Part shown: positions 44,076-55,214 of the stretch, piece after piece
How the letters are laid out: each line of letters starts with the position of its first letter
Numbering within the stretch: position 1 is the stretch's first letter
Assembly: GCA_036873755.1 (NCBI GenBank)
Contig: JAVTVY010025229.1
Location: 47,372 to 111,371 of the forward strand
Length of the DNA: 64,000 nt
Direction: 5' to 3'
Origin: Hanleya hanleyi
Taxonomy: Eukaryota; Mollusca; Polyplacophora; Lepidopleurida; Hanleyidae
The notes under the pieces: model-generated
Databases searched by the model: none
Seen by the model: only the letters and a program-made list of their open reading frames with translations
Told to the model about the DNA's origin: nothing
Translations under genes and position numbers: made by a program

Positions 44076-45149
44076 GTAATGTCGAGCATGTTCATGCTTC
44101 CGCCATATACCGAACTTACTGTTGTTGAGATTACATTAAAATAGATGAAAAGCAAGGTCCAAAAAATAAAATCTGGTTAATTAGCCAAATATAAAAAAAT
44201 TCATCAAATTTGAATTAGGCTCCTGTTCGCTTTTCATTGAAACGAGATTGAAGGCAATCAGGTATTTTGCAACACAATCACACTTGATTGTTTACAAAAT
44301 TGGAGGCTAGCAGCTGAACAGACAGACTATTTGATCGACTGGATGTAATCTGGAAAGGTATATGTCAATGTCAGAACTCGTCGTTCCAACTTACCACTGG
44401 AAATCGATCATGAGTCGGTGACTCAGTTTAGTTTGCTAGGGACGTGTGCCCAAATCAGGTCCTGTTGATTGATTCGAAATCTGTGGGATTCCAATGACAG
44501 GGCATTCTATTACGGGCGTACTTAATATCCTTTCCCATATGTAGACCAGAGAGAGTTACATGCCCGTCGTCGCATCGCAATTCGTAAACAGTGATACAAT
44601 CCACACTGAGGCTCAGGGGAGAGCATCAGGTTAATTTTGCCTGTTGTGCGACATTTTACTCTTCATTACTCTGACGCCATTCGTTCGTTCGCTCACAATG
44701 GTATATTTACATATGAAGATTAACGGTAAATGGAAGTGCGCTGTCTGAATGTACGAACGAGTTTTGCTTACAAGTAGTGAAATATGGGTAAAGCGGTAAC
44801 ACTGCTTTACTGACAGAGGCTGCTTGAGGAGAGCTTAAATTTTATGGTTCAGATCTGACACCTATCTCATGTCTATAGGCATTATACACACAAACGTTCC
44901 GCGATTATGACGATATTGTGTATCGTACACATCGGCATTTTCCTACACCTTCTCTGTAACGGTACCATAGTGTGTTCGATGTGGTATGCTATGTTACCGT
45001 TATGAACAAGTAAAGATCGTCTCTGGTACCATAGACCAATGTGCACAATGTTTTCACCATCAGGGAACTTTGGCTATGAACCGTCACTGGCTAACTGATG
45101 GCTAAACACAAAACGAGACGAAATTATAAAAACAAATCAGTCAGATAAC
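44076..45149. other. No gene recognised
   Basis: AT-rich sequence after the PLE nest. No motif or repeat was recognised. Confidence 0.35.
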
Positions 45150-45700
45150 GAAGTTCACCGGTCAGAGAACTGAGGTCATGACAGTTGAGGTGAATGTCCA
45201 AACAATTATGGGCACCGTTTATTCAATGATGCTTTACAAGTCAGATAACTGCGGACATCAATCAGACATTGAAGACCATAATTCATATAATTATGCAGAC
45301 CATTCGGATATTGAAGGTATGTTAGTCAGTTAATCACGGTCGTCAGACATCAAAAGTCAACAGCCGAAAATCTATAAATATTAAGGAGCAAATAGGGTCT
45401 GGAAAGTACCAACACCAGTTCGACAAATAAGGCCACCCGGTAGACGCCATCAATCGCAACAGTCTGGGTCATCAGTCAGAAAATCATGGGCGTCAGTCGA
45501 ACAATCCAAATCACCAGTCGAACATTTATGAACGTCCGCATAAGGTAATCAGTCAGACGTATATTCCCATCAGAGAAACGATAGAACGGACACTAGTCAG
45601 ACAAGGACATCAGTCGTACAAGGACATCAGTCTGAGAATTATGGACGTCAGTCCCAAACAAGGGCATATGCGGGAGAATTGTGGACGCCATGCAGTTAAA
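45150..45700 (+). repeat. Degenerate minisatellite (CAGTCAGA/GGACGTCAGTC type)
   Basis: Variants of ATCAGTCAGACAA, AATTATGGACGTCAG and GGACATCAGTC recur every 20-30 bp, most densely at 45500-45660. No reading frame survives through it. Confidence 0.65.
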
Positions 45701-45879
45701 CAACGAATGTCTTTTGACTGATGACTTTTGAATCTTTTGACTCTATTAGACTATTGTAAATTATAGTAGATATGCACGTCCGGCATACTTCATATTGATT
45801 TTGATTGTCTATGGTAGTTGGTTTTCTCTGCGGTAATGTACCCGTCTACTCTTTTGGATATATATGTAAACTTTATATA

Positions 45880-46200
45880 AAATTTTCATCTTCGTGATGT
45901 TCAAACGAGCAGGCAAAATAAAAGCGTGGTTGAAATACACTCTTGAAAATGGTTTGGAACTTCACTTGCATAAAGGGTCCATGATAAGGATGTTACGAAC
46001 ATCATGCCGTCTTGTGTGTCACCATTGGAAACTGTTGAACGCTTCGCGCTTGCAGCGAACAATTTGACAATTTGGTGTGTTTTGTTTTCAATAATTGATA
46101 ATTTTATATTTGTAACTGATTCTAATTGTCGTACGAAAAACGACAATTGACGCAGAAATTCTTTTGTAGACGACGGCTGAATATTTAATTGGGATCGAAA
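45880..46200 (+). repeat. Decayed PLE pseudo-LTR fragment
   Basis: GTGATGTTCAAACGAGCAGG, AATAAAAGCGTGGTTGAAAT (end of a core), ATCATGCCGTCTTGTGTGTC, TTGAACGCTTC, and ATTCTTTTGTAGACGACGGC with TGAATATT parallel 43530-43850 in order. Confidence 0.65.
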
Positions 46201-46559
46201 ATATCCCCTTGTGTTCGAGATTAATGTCCGGAAAATGTATCTTTTCTGAAATTGTAGTTGGGTTGATAGAAAATCTAAACATGCAGAAACTGTGCCCATA
46301 ATGCCCGGTAATATCTGCAAACAATCGCACTAACGTGATTTAGCTTTGGCGATGGATTTTCTAACTGAAACATTCAGACAGCTTAAATATTTGTGAATCA
46401 AGATCGACCCATATATTTTAGTTGTGAAAGTATTTGTTGTGACCCGCCGTAGCACAAAAAGTGCGCTTAGCCTAATACAAGTGAATTGATATGCCATATG
46501 TTACGGTTACTAGGCATGCGACTTGTTTGTGTTTTATATCCTGCTGATGCCCACACTGG
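46201..46559. other. No gene recognised
   Basis: Spacer; nothing supported. Confidence 0.3.
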
Positions 46560-46790
46560 AAGTTGTATAACATTGCCAAAATGACTCTTTAGAATAACAG
46601 CGAGATTATTTAGAATGACAATGAGACCCAATGAAATATAAATTAGACTCAATATAATTGCAATGCGACACACTAGAATCACAATGAGATTGGCTGGAAT
46701 CTAAGACTCGTTAGAATCACTGTGGAACCATAGTTAGGACCCCTTTAGACTAGTTAGAATTACAATGAGACTAGCTGATTTCTTTGTGAA
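46560..46790 (+). repeat. Degenerate minisatellite (TAGAATCACAATGAGACT type)
   Basis: Variants of TTAGAAT.ACAATGAGAC occur about every 22-26 bp (46590, 46612, 46640, 46672, 46712, 46758). Confidence 0.7.
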
Positions 46791-48059
46791 GAAAATTACA
46801 TGACATATCGAGACATGGGAATCACAAAACGATTCATTCGAATTTCAAAAACAGGTTATTCGATATCTGGCTTCATACAATAGTGTGTAAACCCTGATTA
46901 TCTCCGTGAAACAGGAAATGCCGTTACCCAGCCATCTTTCTCTTAGTGCGTGGGCGTCTGCTGGACGAACAACTCAGCTTCAAATTGACCTTGTCACATT
47001 GATGATATAAAATCTAATTGACGATGGAAACATTCATTAAACCCCTTCGTACATTCATATCACTCCAGTAGAACACTGACGAGTTAATTTTAAGGGCAGG
47101 ACAATTTTTAGGATTTGAATTTTGGGCCGTCCAAACATGTTTTACTGCGATGTCCGAACGGAGGAGATTTCTGTAACTGGAATTATGATCTGATGTAAAC
47201 AAGACGCCATATGGCGATGCCACGAATATTGTAAAGGTCTTCATACAGATATTATCTCTAGGTTCCAAGAATTGATACAGATTTAGACGTCCGTATTGAT
47301 TTTTACATGTTTAGAGTAAAAATTGCCTTCGTTTGTCGTCCAATACGATTCATTCAATTTGCTCTATCCTGGGAGATCATTCCCCAATTAGTATATGAGA
47401 ATACGGCAAATAAACGAAACACACAGGACTTTGTCTATTACCTCTATTAGATTGTAAAAATGTGACCACAGATCGACAGCATCATCGTATCGTTTTCTTC
47501 TTAATAAGATGCTCACGGCGTGGTGACAGGAACCCAATAGTACAGGAACCCAAAATGGATACGAGCGCACACCTCATCAGACAAATACATGGGAAGGAGA
47601 ACTCAGGAGTATTTTAAAATTTTTGTTTTCGTTGGTTCTTTTATTTTCATATTTTATATACAGAGGTATGTCTTACATGCTTGACAGTCTATTTTCATAT
47701 TTTGCTTTTAACCCATAACTATATATTTTGATGGGGAATTTATACTTTGCTATTTAAGAACATGTTAAGACTTCTACGTTCCTTGTAAATTATATAGCAA
47801 AATCTGAAAATATAGATTGTCCAACATGTAAGACTTGTGTCATTGTCTTTTATTTGCAAAATATGAAAACAAAAGAACAGACGAAAAAAATACTGGTTTT
47901 CCTTATTTTTTCCTGAAATTTAGTCATTTGTTAAGATTCTCCTTTACACGTATTTGTTAGATATTCCCCAATCAAAACATATAATTGAGGGTTCTTCTCC
48001 ACTTTTGAAATAAGCTCATGGGGTTCCTGTCCATACGGGTTCCTGTCCTGGACCCAGAG
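46791..48059. other. No gene recognised
   Basis: AT-rich. The minus frame 47014-47268 has no motif. GGGTTCCTGTCCATACGGGT (48014) and GACAGGAACCCAATAGTACA (47525) are partly inverse words about 500 bp apart, with no clear meaning. Confidence 0.35.
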
Positions 48060-48480
48060 CTCAAACTTGTTAATTGAACTGGAACCCGGGATTAGAGACC
48101 CTATGAACCACAGGTACTTCAAGATCATCAGCGTGCTCATATGAAAATTCTCATGGTGTACATATCAACCCAACAATCAAAGCGTGACTGAGATACAACA
48201 TCCTCTAGAGAGCGACCATTACAACGAAAATGGATTAAGAAAACTGATCAGCGATACAGGATTGAATATCTGTAACTTAAGGATGTTTAGCAAGCAACAC
48301 TGAAATCTACTGCCTGCTCCTCTCTCGCAGGATACAAGCCTATGTTTACGTAGATTATTATTGCTATTATTTATTTGGTGCTGATGCTGATATGTTCTGT
48401 TATGTGGATTATGGGCGGGACCATTATTTAATGAATGACGGTCGAAATATGAATGACAGACTAGACGCCTGTGTTTGTAC
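48060..48480 (+). repeat. Decayed PLE pseudo-LTR fragment
   Basis: A degraded core (48070-48205, ending AATCAAAGCGTGACTGAGAT) continues through AACGAAAATGGATTAAGAAA, CTGATCAGCGATAC, TCTCGCAGGA and AAGCCTATGTTTACGTAG to GACAGACTAGACGCCTGTG, in the order of 43530-43860. Confidence 0.75.
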
Positions 48481-48629
48481 CACAGTTCTCCTCGTATCAT
48501 ATATTCAGTACCTCTTGGAAAGGTTGGCGCATAAGCGAGACCGGTTTTAATCGATTTGTTCAATATAGAAAACAGCTCATGAAGTTTGGCCAACATTAAT
48601 GAGAGCAACCATTAACTTATTCCATTGAG

Positions 48630-48750
48630 TACGAGTACTAAATATGCATCCCCTTTTTGGCAGTCATTTGATGAATACGACGACCATTTCAAAGTCCCTT
48701 TCTTGTCATTCAACAAGTGCTATATAGACGATACCCTTGCTTTGTAGTAC
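48630..48750 (+). pseudogene. PLE reverse transcriptase catalytic-motif fragment
   Basis: PFQSPFLV-like bases and the in-frame reading KVPFLSFNKCYIDDTLAL match the KARSFSFTKRYIDDLLAV region at 42968-43017, followed by TAG. The upstream words TGCATCCC and ATGAATACGACG fit the CAPLL...YEY block. Confidence 0.6.
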
Positions 48751-48829
48751 CCCAGTGCAAGTTATAACAGCAACGTCGGATAATGCAATGCAAAATCATA
48801 ATCAAAATGTACTCATAGCTCGATAAAGT

Positions 48830-48985
48830 TGAACCGGCACGGGTTCGAACCCCGCTGGTGCATGTGTGAAAGATTACCAGTTACTTGTCGACGGACGGTG
48901 GTTCTCTCCGGGTACTCCAGCTTGTCACAAAATGAGTGAAATAACCTTGAGTGTGCCATTAAACGAAATCCCCCCCCCCCCCTCC
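48830..48985 (+). repeat. tRNA-derived SINE, plus strand, ending in poly-C
   Basis: Box B GGGTTCGAACCCC (48842), GTGTGAAAGATTACCAGTTAC, CGGTGGTTCTCTCCGGGTAC (48899), TGAGTGAAATAACC, and GTGCCATTAAACGAAATC with a C run of about 12. The tRNA head before box B is mostly missing. Confidence 0.85.
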
Positions 48986-49049
48986 CCGATCAAGTTGAAA
49001 GGGCTTACTTTCGCGTCAATTTCGTAAAAAGAGAGATTATAGTTTTGTG

Positions 49050-49250
49050 ATTGTCAACGAGGGAGGGGGGATTTGGCTTAATGTCACATTCAAGGTTGCT
49101 TCACTCATATGGTGACAGTCAGTTTGGTTGGTGGAGGAAGCCGGGGTGCTCGGAGAGAACCACCGCCCGTCGGCAAGTAACTGGCAAACTTTCACACATG
49201 GACTAGCTGGGCTCGAATACCACTCGGCTACCGAGAGCTCCGTGATTGTC
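49050..49250 (-). repeat. tRNA-derived SINE, minus strand
   Basis: On the minus strand: GAGCTCTCGG, box A TAGCCGAGTGG, a shortened gap, box B-like ATTCGAGCCC, GTGTGAAAGTTTGCCAGTTAC, CGGTGGTTCTCTCCGAGCAC, CTTCCTCCACCAACC and TGACATTAAGCCAAATC with a C run. Box A and box B almost touch, so part of the tRNA head was deleted. It lies about 65 bp from the plus-strand SINE, tail to tail. Confidence 0.85.
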
Positions 49251-49359
49251 AACGACTCGTTTATGAACATTAAAATCGCAAAAGGGCCCACAATTGTGGA
49301 AAACATGCACACCACCATCGTATGCTGCCCAGATGCTTCTGAAATTCCCCGTGTTTTCC

Positions 49360-49510
49360 AGCATATTCTCGGGTCTGAATGTTATGTGCGGATGGATGCT
49401 TTCCTTGTAGAGTCATGGATGCTTTTTAGTCGTCAGACGTCAATTTTCCCCACATCTTGCACATCGCTCCAATTTATATATCTTTGTAGTGTATCTAATT
49501 GCCTCTCATG
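49360..49510 (+). repeat. Family C repeat fragment
   Basis: CTCGGGTCTGAATGTTATGT, GATGCTTTCCTTGTAGAGTC, GTCAGACGTCAATTTTCCCC, then CACATCGCTCC matches 52440-52560 and the reverse of 23310-23430. The core is absent. Confidence 0.6.
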
Positions 49511-50149
49511 AATCAGGTATGTTGACGATGGGCGGGGAAATTCTAAAACTTTGGTATTTTTTCTGCATTTTGGAGAAATTAATGTATGGCTTTACTCAGG
49601 TAACACAGAGACTGAAAACTATAGGGCATGAAATGTTCGTGGTATATATTATTATGTGCAGATTCATTAGTTCTGTAATATGTTGAACAAAAAAAAACTT
49701 GTAGACTGTTATTATAAAGAACGCAAATTTAACATGACTTCTTGTCAGTACACCGGCATCTTTTTTCACCACCCATTATGTGTTGACTTTTTTTATTTCC
49801 CGTGATATCAAATCATCCCCGTGATCGATTCGGACCTGAAGATCCGGCAGTTTTGATACAGAGTTAGACATGAATTCGCATCGCCATGAGGTGCTACACC
49901 GATTAAATCTGTAACGTATATATTAAAACGAAAACTACCCTTAATCCTAAGACAAATAAATCGAGAAGGAATAATTGAAAATTTACACGATTTTGGGGAT
50001 AACAGACATTACAATTTGATATAAATCTTCATGAACTCCAATACTATGCTACCTGTTCTGATCGGTGAACCAATACTGCATAAATATAGTCAGCTTTCGT
50101 AAGGATCTGATAAAATGACCCCCTATCAAACTTTCTGCGCGGTCTCCGG
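49511..50149. other. No gene recognised
   Basis: AT-rich. 49735-49775 (ACTTCTTGTCAGTACACCGG, then CATCTTTTTTCACCACC) resembles the family B block. Confidence 0.35.
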
Positions 50150-50545
50150 AACGACAAGAAATGAGAGCTAACACTCGGTGACTTTATAGTTTATCATATT
50201 GGGGTCATTTTGAGCCTGTTTGCATAATTCCCGGAGTAAAGGATCATGGATAAATTCAAGATGGCGGACACGTCGGGTACCAGAGAAGTGATGTTTTCGT
50301 CATTTTTCTTCAAAATTTATGCTTTTCCGCGGAGAAAAGTGAGCAGAAACTATTTTATTTCACATCACATTAATATTTACTAATTTATCATGCAGTTTTT
50401 GTGGAGGAATTGCATAAATGAAAAATAAAAAAAGTCTGACCGAGAAATCGACCAAAAAATGTCTTATTTTGAAAATGACGTCAATGTGACGTCATCAAAG
50501 CGGCCATCTTGTATTTTTTTGCATTTTCTGGTAGAGCTTGACCGA
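50150..50545 (+). repeat. Dispersed repeat F, copy 2
   Basis: Reverse-complement partner of 9370-9690. It contains CAAGATGGCGG, TTTCCGCGGAG, the AAATCGACC block, a close pair of TGACGTCA words (near 50480 and 50492) and GCGGCCATCTTG near its end. Confidence 0.65.
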
Positions 50546-50559
50546 AGGGTGAATTATTT

Positions 50560-50790
50560 GATATAAAATTTTCAAGAATTTTACCTTTACAATTGTCTTC
50601 ATTATCTCAGAGGATATTACGGCCGTTAAAATCACCCATCATTAAACAAGGTTTCGGGAGCTGATCGTAAAGATCTTGAAGTTCACTAAGCCGGAGACTA
50701 CCAGAAGAAGGTATGTACACTGTGCATAATGTGAAAACAGAATTCAAGGTAATAGTCCGGTAGCCACTCGCGAGAACATGTCATTCCGTA
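50560..50790 (-). pseudogene. LINE apurinic-like endonuclease fragment
   Basis: Minus-strand reading from about 50770: RTITLN, FTLCTVYIPSSGSLRLSELQ, DLYDQLPKPCLMMGDFNGRN, then TGA at 50606-50608 where relatives have TGG (Trp), then KGKILENFISNNS. GDFN(A/G) is a catalytic motif of the apurinic endonuclease-like domain at the start of Jockey/I-type ORF2, which nicks the target. Only about 75 codons remain. Repeat F lies directly downstream. Confidence 0.8.
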
Positions 50791-52100
50791 GCACCCCCCG
50801 CGTAGATTTTGTTTGGCTTCTTTTTCTGGAAGATCAACATCTCGCGGTCAATTAAATACCTGATGTAGATATCTACGGTGGTGCCTAACGATGCTACATG
50901 CAATACGGAAGTCTCCAAACTGTAACGGTAAGAGTATTTGCTCCTGTCCGCCTGAGGGCGTTTGAGTCGGGTAGGACAAAATCCTATACAATGTATCGCT
51001 CTTGTGGCAACGTTGTATTGTGACGTCATGCGACAATCGGATATGACGACAGCATCATGACGTACAACAAAGGGTATTACGCTTTATATAATGACGTCGT
51101 TGGCGTTACAATAGAAAATGTCGCCTTGAACGTGGATATGTGCAAATACAAAATTTTACATTAACAAGGGTGATCTGTCATGCCACCCAGCTCGATTTTG
51201 AAGTTCTTGGAAATACCGTTTGCGCAATTTATTGCACTATTTCAGGCCGCCCTGACTCTTTACATGTTATCCAGTCCACATTTTGTCCCCCCTGACTCGA
51301 GCGCCTACTAGCGGGCAAGGGCAAATTACTCGTACACGGACAGTTCGGAGACTTCGCTATTGTTTGATGCTCACTGGTTTTGAAAAATTTAAAACCGAAA
51401 TGGGGGTAGGGGTAATTCATCCCTCATATTTTTATTACCCCTGCGCTTCGCGATCTGAAACTTACACAAATTCACCTCCGAATAATGACCTTTCAGCTAA
51501 AATAATGAGATTTTCTCTAGCTAATTTGACCACATCATAGTGACGTCATGAGCTCGAGGAGCCTTTCTCTTATGATTTTTTGGGAATATTTTCTCCGATT
51601 TTCTCTGTTTCTTTCACAGTAATACATTGCTGGTGGTATTTGACATATAATCTTGAAAGATATATGTCTCCTGTTTAATTCTGGGCCAGAACCGTCTTTC
51701 TACTAAGTCCCGTTTGACCCCAGCATGGATTCATATAGATGTTCTCCGGTCATGACACCATTGAAACCGAATGGGGGTAGGGGTGATTACCGTCCCATAT
51801 TTTCTTTATTTCGCGGTTTATCATACTGAAATCCTCCACGCATTGGTTTTGGATATTGGCCTGAAAGGTAGAGTAATCAGACTTCCCGTAACTGCTTTAG
51901 TTTCGTCACTATTACGTCATAAATATAGAAATTGTATTTTTCCTTTACTTGTGCCTGATTATCGCGCCTTGTTCTGTTTTTTTCTTTCTTTATTTCTATA
52001 AAATGTTCCGATTATATCTGGATAGTGTATCAAATGGTTTCATTTGAACCAAGCGTCGTACAGAAGTAAATTAACATGATTTTGTGGGTGACAAACTAAT
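50750..52100 (+). repeat. Left arm of a foldback-like inverted array
   Basis: It starts AGTCCGGTAGCC, then GTAGCACCCCCCGCGTAG, CCTGATGTAG and ATCTACGGTGGTGCC. Two units carry CGAAATGGGGGTAGGGGTAA (51396) and CGAATGGGGGTAGGGGTGAT (51768), about 373 bp apart, with a TGACGTCATGAG word between. The inverted counterpart is 55215-56170. Confidence 0.7.
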
Positions 52101-52389
52101 AATCTGGCCTGAAATAAAACAGAAGAACAAAATCTGATTGGGAGTGCCCCACAAAAATCGGGGTTAGTTGGAATTTCTCATGTCTCTTGTCAAACTCAAC
52201 GTTACTTTGTGAACACTTGGTATATAATGATTATTGCATGGGTATACACAACTTTGATACAATCACAGCAAGGGGTTGTAATGAATAAGAAACGATTTTA
52301 TTGCTGGAGATTGTCTGTTTGCTCCATCTTGTTTGCAATGAAGTATGGGTAGAATCGAAATGGCGGCCGTGCATGTTGGTATGGTCTGA
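52101..52389. other. No gene recognised; interior of the foldback region
   Basis: AT-rich; nothing supported. Confidence 0.3.
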
Positions 52390-53010
52390 TATCTAGGTAA
52401 AGCGCGGCAGAGATATTTAGGCTACGTTCGAGAATCGACCGCATTCACGGGTCTGAATGTGAGGTGCCGAGGGAAGCTTTCCTGTAGAGTAATATGCTTG
52501 CTCTTTAGTTGCCAGACGTCGTCAATTTTCCCCACCTTTCTGCACATCGCTCCAGTTTATTACCTGTATATGGTAGGTTTCCCTCTCGACAAGTATGTGT
52601 AGGTTTATTGTTTTGGTGGGAAATTTAAGCCGTACGACGTCAGGTTAGTTACAGGTTAGTTTTTCAGGGTATTGTTGCATTCACCAGGTTTACCCCATGT
52701 TGATACGTTTACTCCATCAGACATCCACGATGCGCATTCATTAGCATCAGATGAGTTATTTGTTTGAGCTGATCTGTCATCACAGCACCCGAGCTAGCGT
52801 ATCTAATTCCGCTTAAGCCGGTTCTAGGGGCCGTGTGGATACTTCATAGTCTTCAAGTGAACATCTGCAGTAACATCGCGGCTGAGATACTAAGGCTACG
52901 TCTGAGAGTCCACCGTATTCTCGGGTCTGAGGTCTGAATCTGAGGTTCCGAGAAAAGCCTGTGGTTGAGTTATATGGTTGCCCTTTAGTCGCCATACGTC
53001 AGTTTGTCCC
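52390..53010 (+). repeat. Family C repeat, tandem dimer, plus orientation
   Basis: The end of a first core at about 52395-52420 (GGCAGAGATATTTAGGCTAC) is followed by GGTCTGAATGTGAGG and CCCCACCTTTCTGCACATCG. Then come a full core at 52798-52892 and the same downstream words again (GAGATACTAAGGCTACGTCT, TCTGAATCTGAGG). Core-to-core distance is about 470 bp. Confidence 0.75.
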
Positions 53011-53313
53011 ACAATTTATAACGTCTGAGGCTGTTCAATCTAATTAAAATTAAATCATATCTTCTTCCCTATTTGGATATGTCGCTTGAAGGATATAACG
53101 GGCTTGCAGTAACTCGAGTGTCAACCAATCCTGGGAACGCTTCATAATGCTTGGAAGGGAACAGTAATGATAGAGAATTTTTGGTTGGTTCAGTCGACTT
53201 AGACATGTCTTTTCATGTTTCCGCGGTCTCGACATTGTGGCACCATTATACGAGGTAGATATATGGACTGGTCTTTGGTGTAAACATTAGGGTAAACGGA
53301 CAAGGTTACCATA

Positions 53314-53331
53314 CCCCCCCCCCCCCCCCCC
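53314..53331. repeat. Poly-C run of 18
   Basis: Uninterrupted C run. Other C runs occur near 48970 and 61856, and a near-run at 29226. They often mark SINE tails here, but this one has no SINE body upstream that I can see. Confidence 0.9.
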
Positions 53332-53499
53332 GACTGCAAGCGGATTAGTCCAGATGCGACCATGATGTCATAATGCGATCAAATATTCATGGTTTGGGCG
53401 CTCAGAACACCAAATTCAATTGAAATACTTAAGATTCTATATAGCGACATGTACGATTGGGGAGCATTTATAGGATATTAATTTATTAAGATTGGGGGT

Positions 53500-53830
53500 T
53501 GTTTGGATATCATAGTTTCACATAGTGTTCAAATGAACATCACATTCATAGCGTGACTGATATTCTGGACACGACTTGGAATTTATTTGGATAAAGAATA
53601 ATGATCAGTGATTAAGAGTTTATGTATAGAACATATTTATGTGTTGCTGACATCGTTGAAAACTGTGTTTTTCTTGTATTTATTTCATACACATTGGAGT
53701 TGGGGCTAACTCTCATACGAAATAGGTTTTGCGATTATTGAAGCGGAATTTCTTTATGGGCGGCGGCTGATTATTGAATCTTGATATCGGATCTGACGCT
53801 TGCTGAAGATATAACTATTATATTGACAAA
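53500..53830 (+). repeat. Decayed PLE pseudo-LTR fragment
   Basis: GTTCAAATGAACATCACATT, TAGCGTGACTGATATTC (core end), AATAATGATCAGTGATTAAG, GAAAACTGTG, TTGGGGCTAA and GGGCGGCGGCTGATTATTGA follow the order of the pseudo-LTR at 43520-43850. Confidence 0.6.
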
Positions 53831-54799
53831 TTCCTATATATTGGATATTCCTTTTCGAAATTGTTTTTCAATTACCTTTTGTACAAAAGGAAGGCATTCG
53901 AATGTTTGTTTTCCTTGCTCAACATCAATAAGCATCACAGTGTAATAGAATGTTCCCATAATGTATATCTAGCTTCAATAATGAAACCAAAGAAACTGAA
54001 AGTATCCATTTTCGAATGAGATATATTTATCGAATTAATATGAACTGAGGTACATATTTTCAATATTCACCATCCACATTAGTTTTGATGCGGATGTTAT
54101 ACGAATTAGATCTTTGGATTATACACGCGAAAATTCTTTAACATATTACGGATAAATATTGAATGAGGAAAATCGACGCCTGTATTGAAAAGTTGGATGT
54201 ATCTCCATCGAAGCGTCAGTTCCATAACAATAAAGCAGATGCTATCCATAAAATAGAATATAGTGTTGGATGGGCACGGGTTTCTGTTGCCTCAATGCAT
54301 TTTGCCTCACTGCATGCATCATGATTGAAAATAGTTTGTAGATACAATGAATAAATATTGATAGTGTCTGCCTTTCGTTTTCTCTCAATACATTTTCATC
54401 TAAATTCATTTATTTCATTTCATGTAACTTTCATTCAATTCATCTAGCTAATTAACTGGTTTTCTCTACTTAAGTATCGAAACATTGGTGAGACCTAAAC
54501 CCATAATGTGAAGATAAACATATCATGACGAAAGACGACGTCATCATGGTAGATTGTGAAAGTCTGATTGTCTCGTTGATATTACCAGAAACTTTGAATC
54601 CATCTTCTTTCTGGATGTCCATAATTTGGACATGCCTGATGAAGTTAACAAATGCAAGCGGCAACTTTATATAGACCCGTTCTTGGTTAATAATTGACCA
54701 CTAGCTAGATTAACAAATGCGAGATTGACCACTAGCAGGTAGATAATAATCCTTAACCTAAGTCGAGCAGAGTGAAACATATTAAACACATGCAACAAT
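53831..54799. other. No gene; small pseudo-LTR scrap at 54060-54190
   Basis: GATCTTTGGATTATACACGC, GAAAATTCTTTAACATATTACGG and ATCGACGCCTGTA echo the last third of the PLE pseudo-LTR. The rest is AT-rich and unassigned. Confidence 0.35.
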
Positions 54800-55070
54800 T
54801 AAACGCAGTATTAAAAGGGTGGTGAAAAACGATGCCGACGTACTGACAAGTCATATTACCTCACAGACAAATATAGTGACTGCATATTTCTTTAAACATC
54901 ATAAGAACCAAAAGTGACCCCTGTGATGATTTTTATCCCAACAACGCTTTTGTTGAGCCTGTTCATGTGGACATATTGAATGACATGACCACACGGTCCC
55001 TAACACTGACTTGAGCGATATCAGATACAAATATTTCAGAGCGACGATGTTATAGCCCTGTAACACTGAC
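54800..55070 (-). repeat. Family B repeat with core
   Basis: AAAGGGTGGTGAAAAACGATG, CGTACTGACAAGTCAT, GTGACTGCATATTTCTTTAA, then a core at 54934-55028. In this core the GTGTGG/CCACAT hairpin is kept, but the other two long stems are decayed. Confidence 0.7.
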
Positions 55071-55214
55071 TATGCTATAAAGAATATACACTAGAGTTCG
55101 AAACAGAGACTTCATTTCAGAAGTATTGGAAGTTTGATTACTTGTTTTGCTCAACTAGTATCCAACTGCAAAGTGTTAAAAACTTGAGCTCTCTGAACCC
55201 AAGTGTGAATAACA

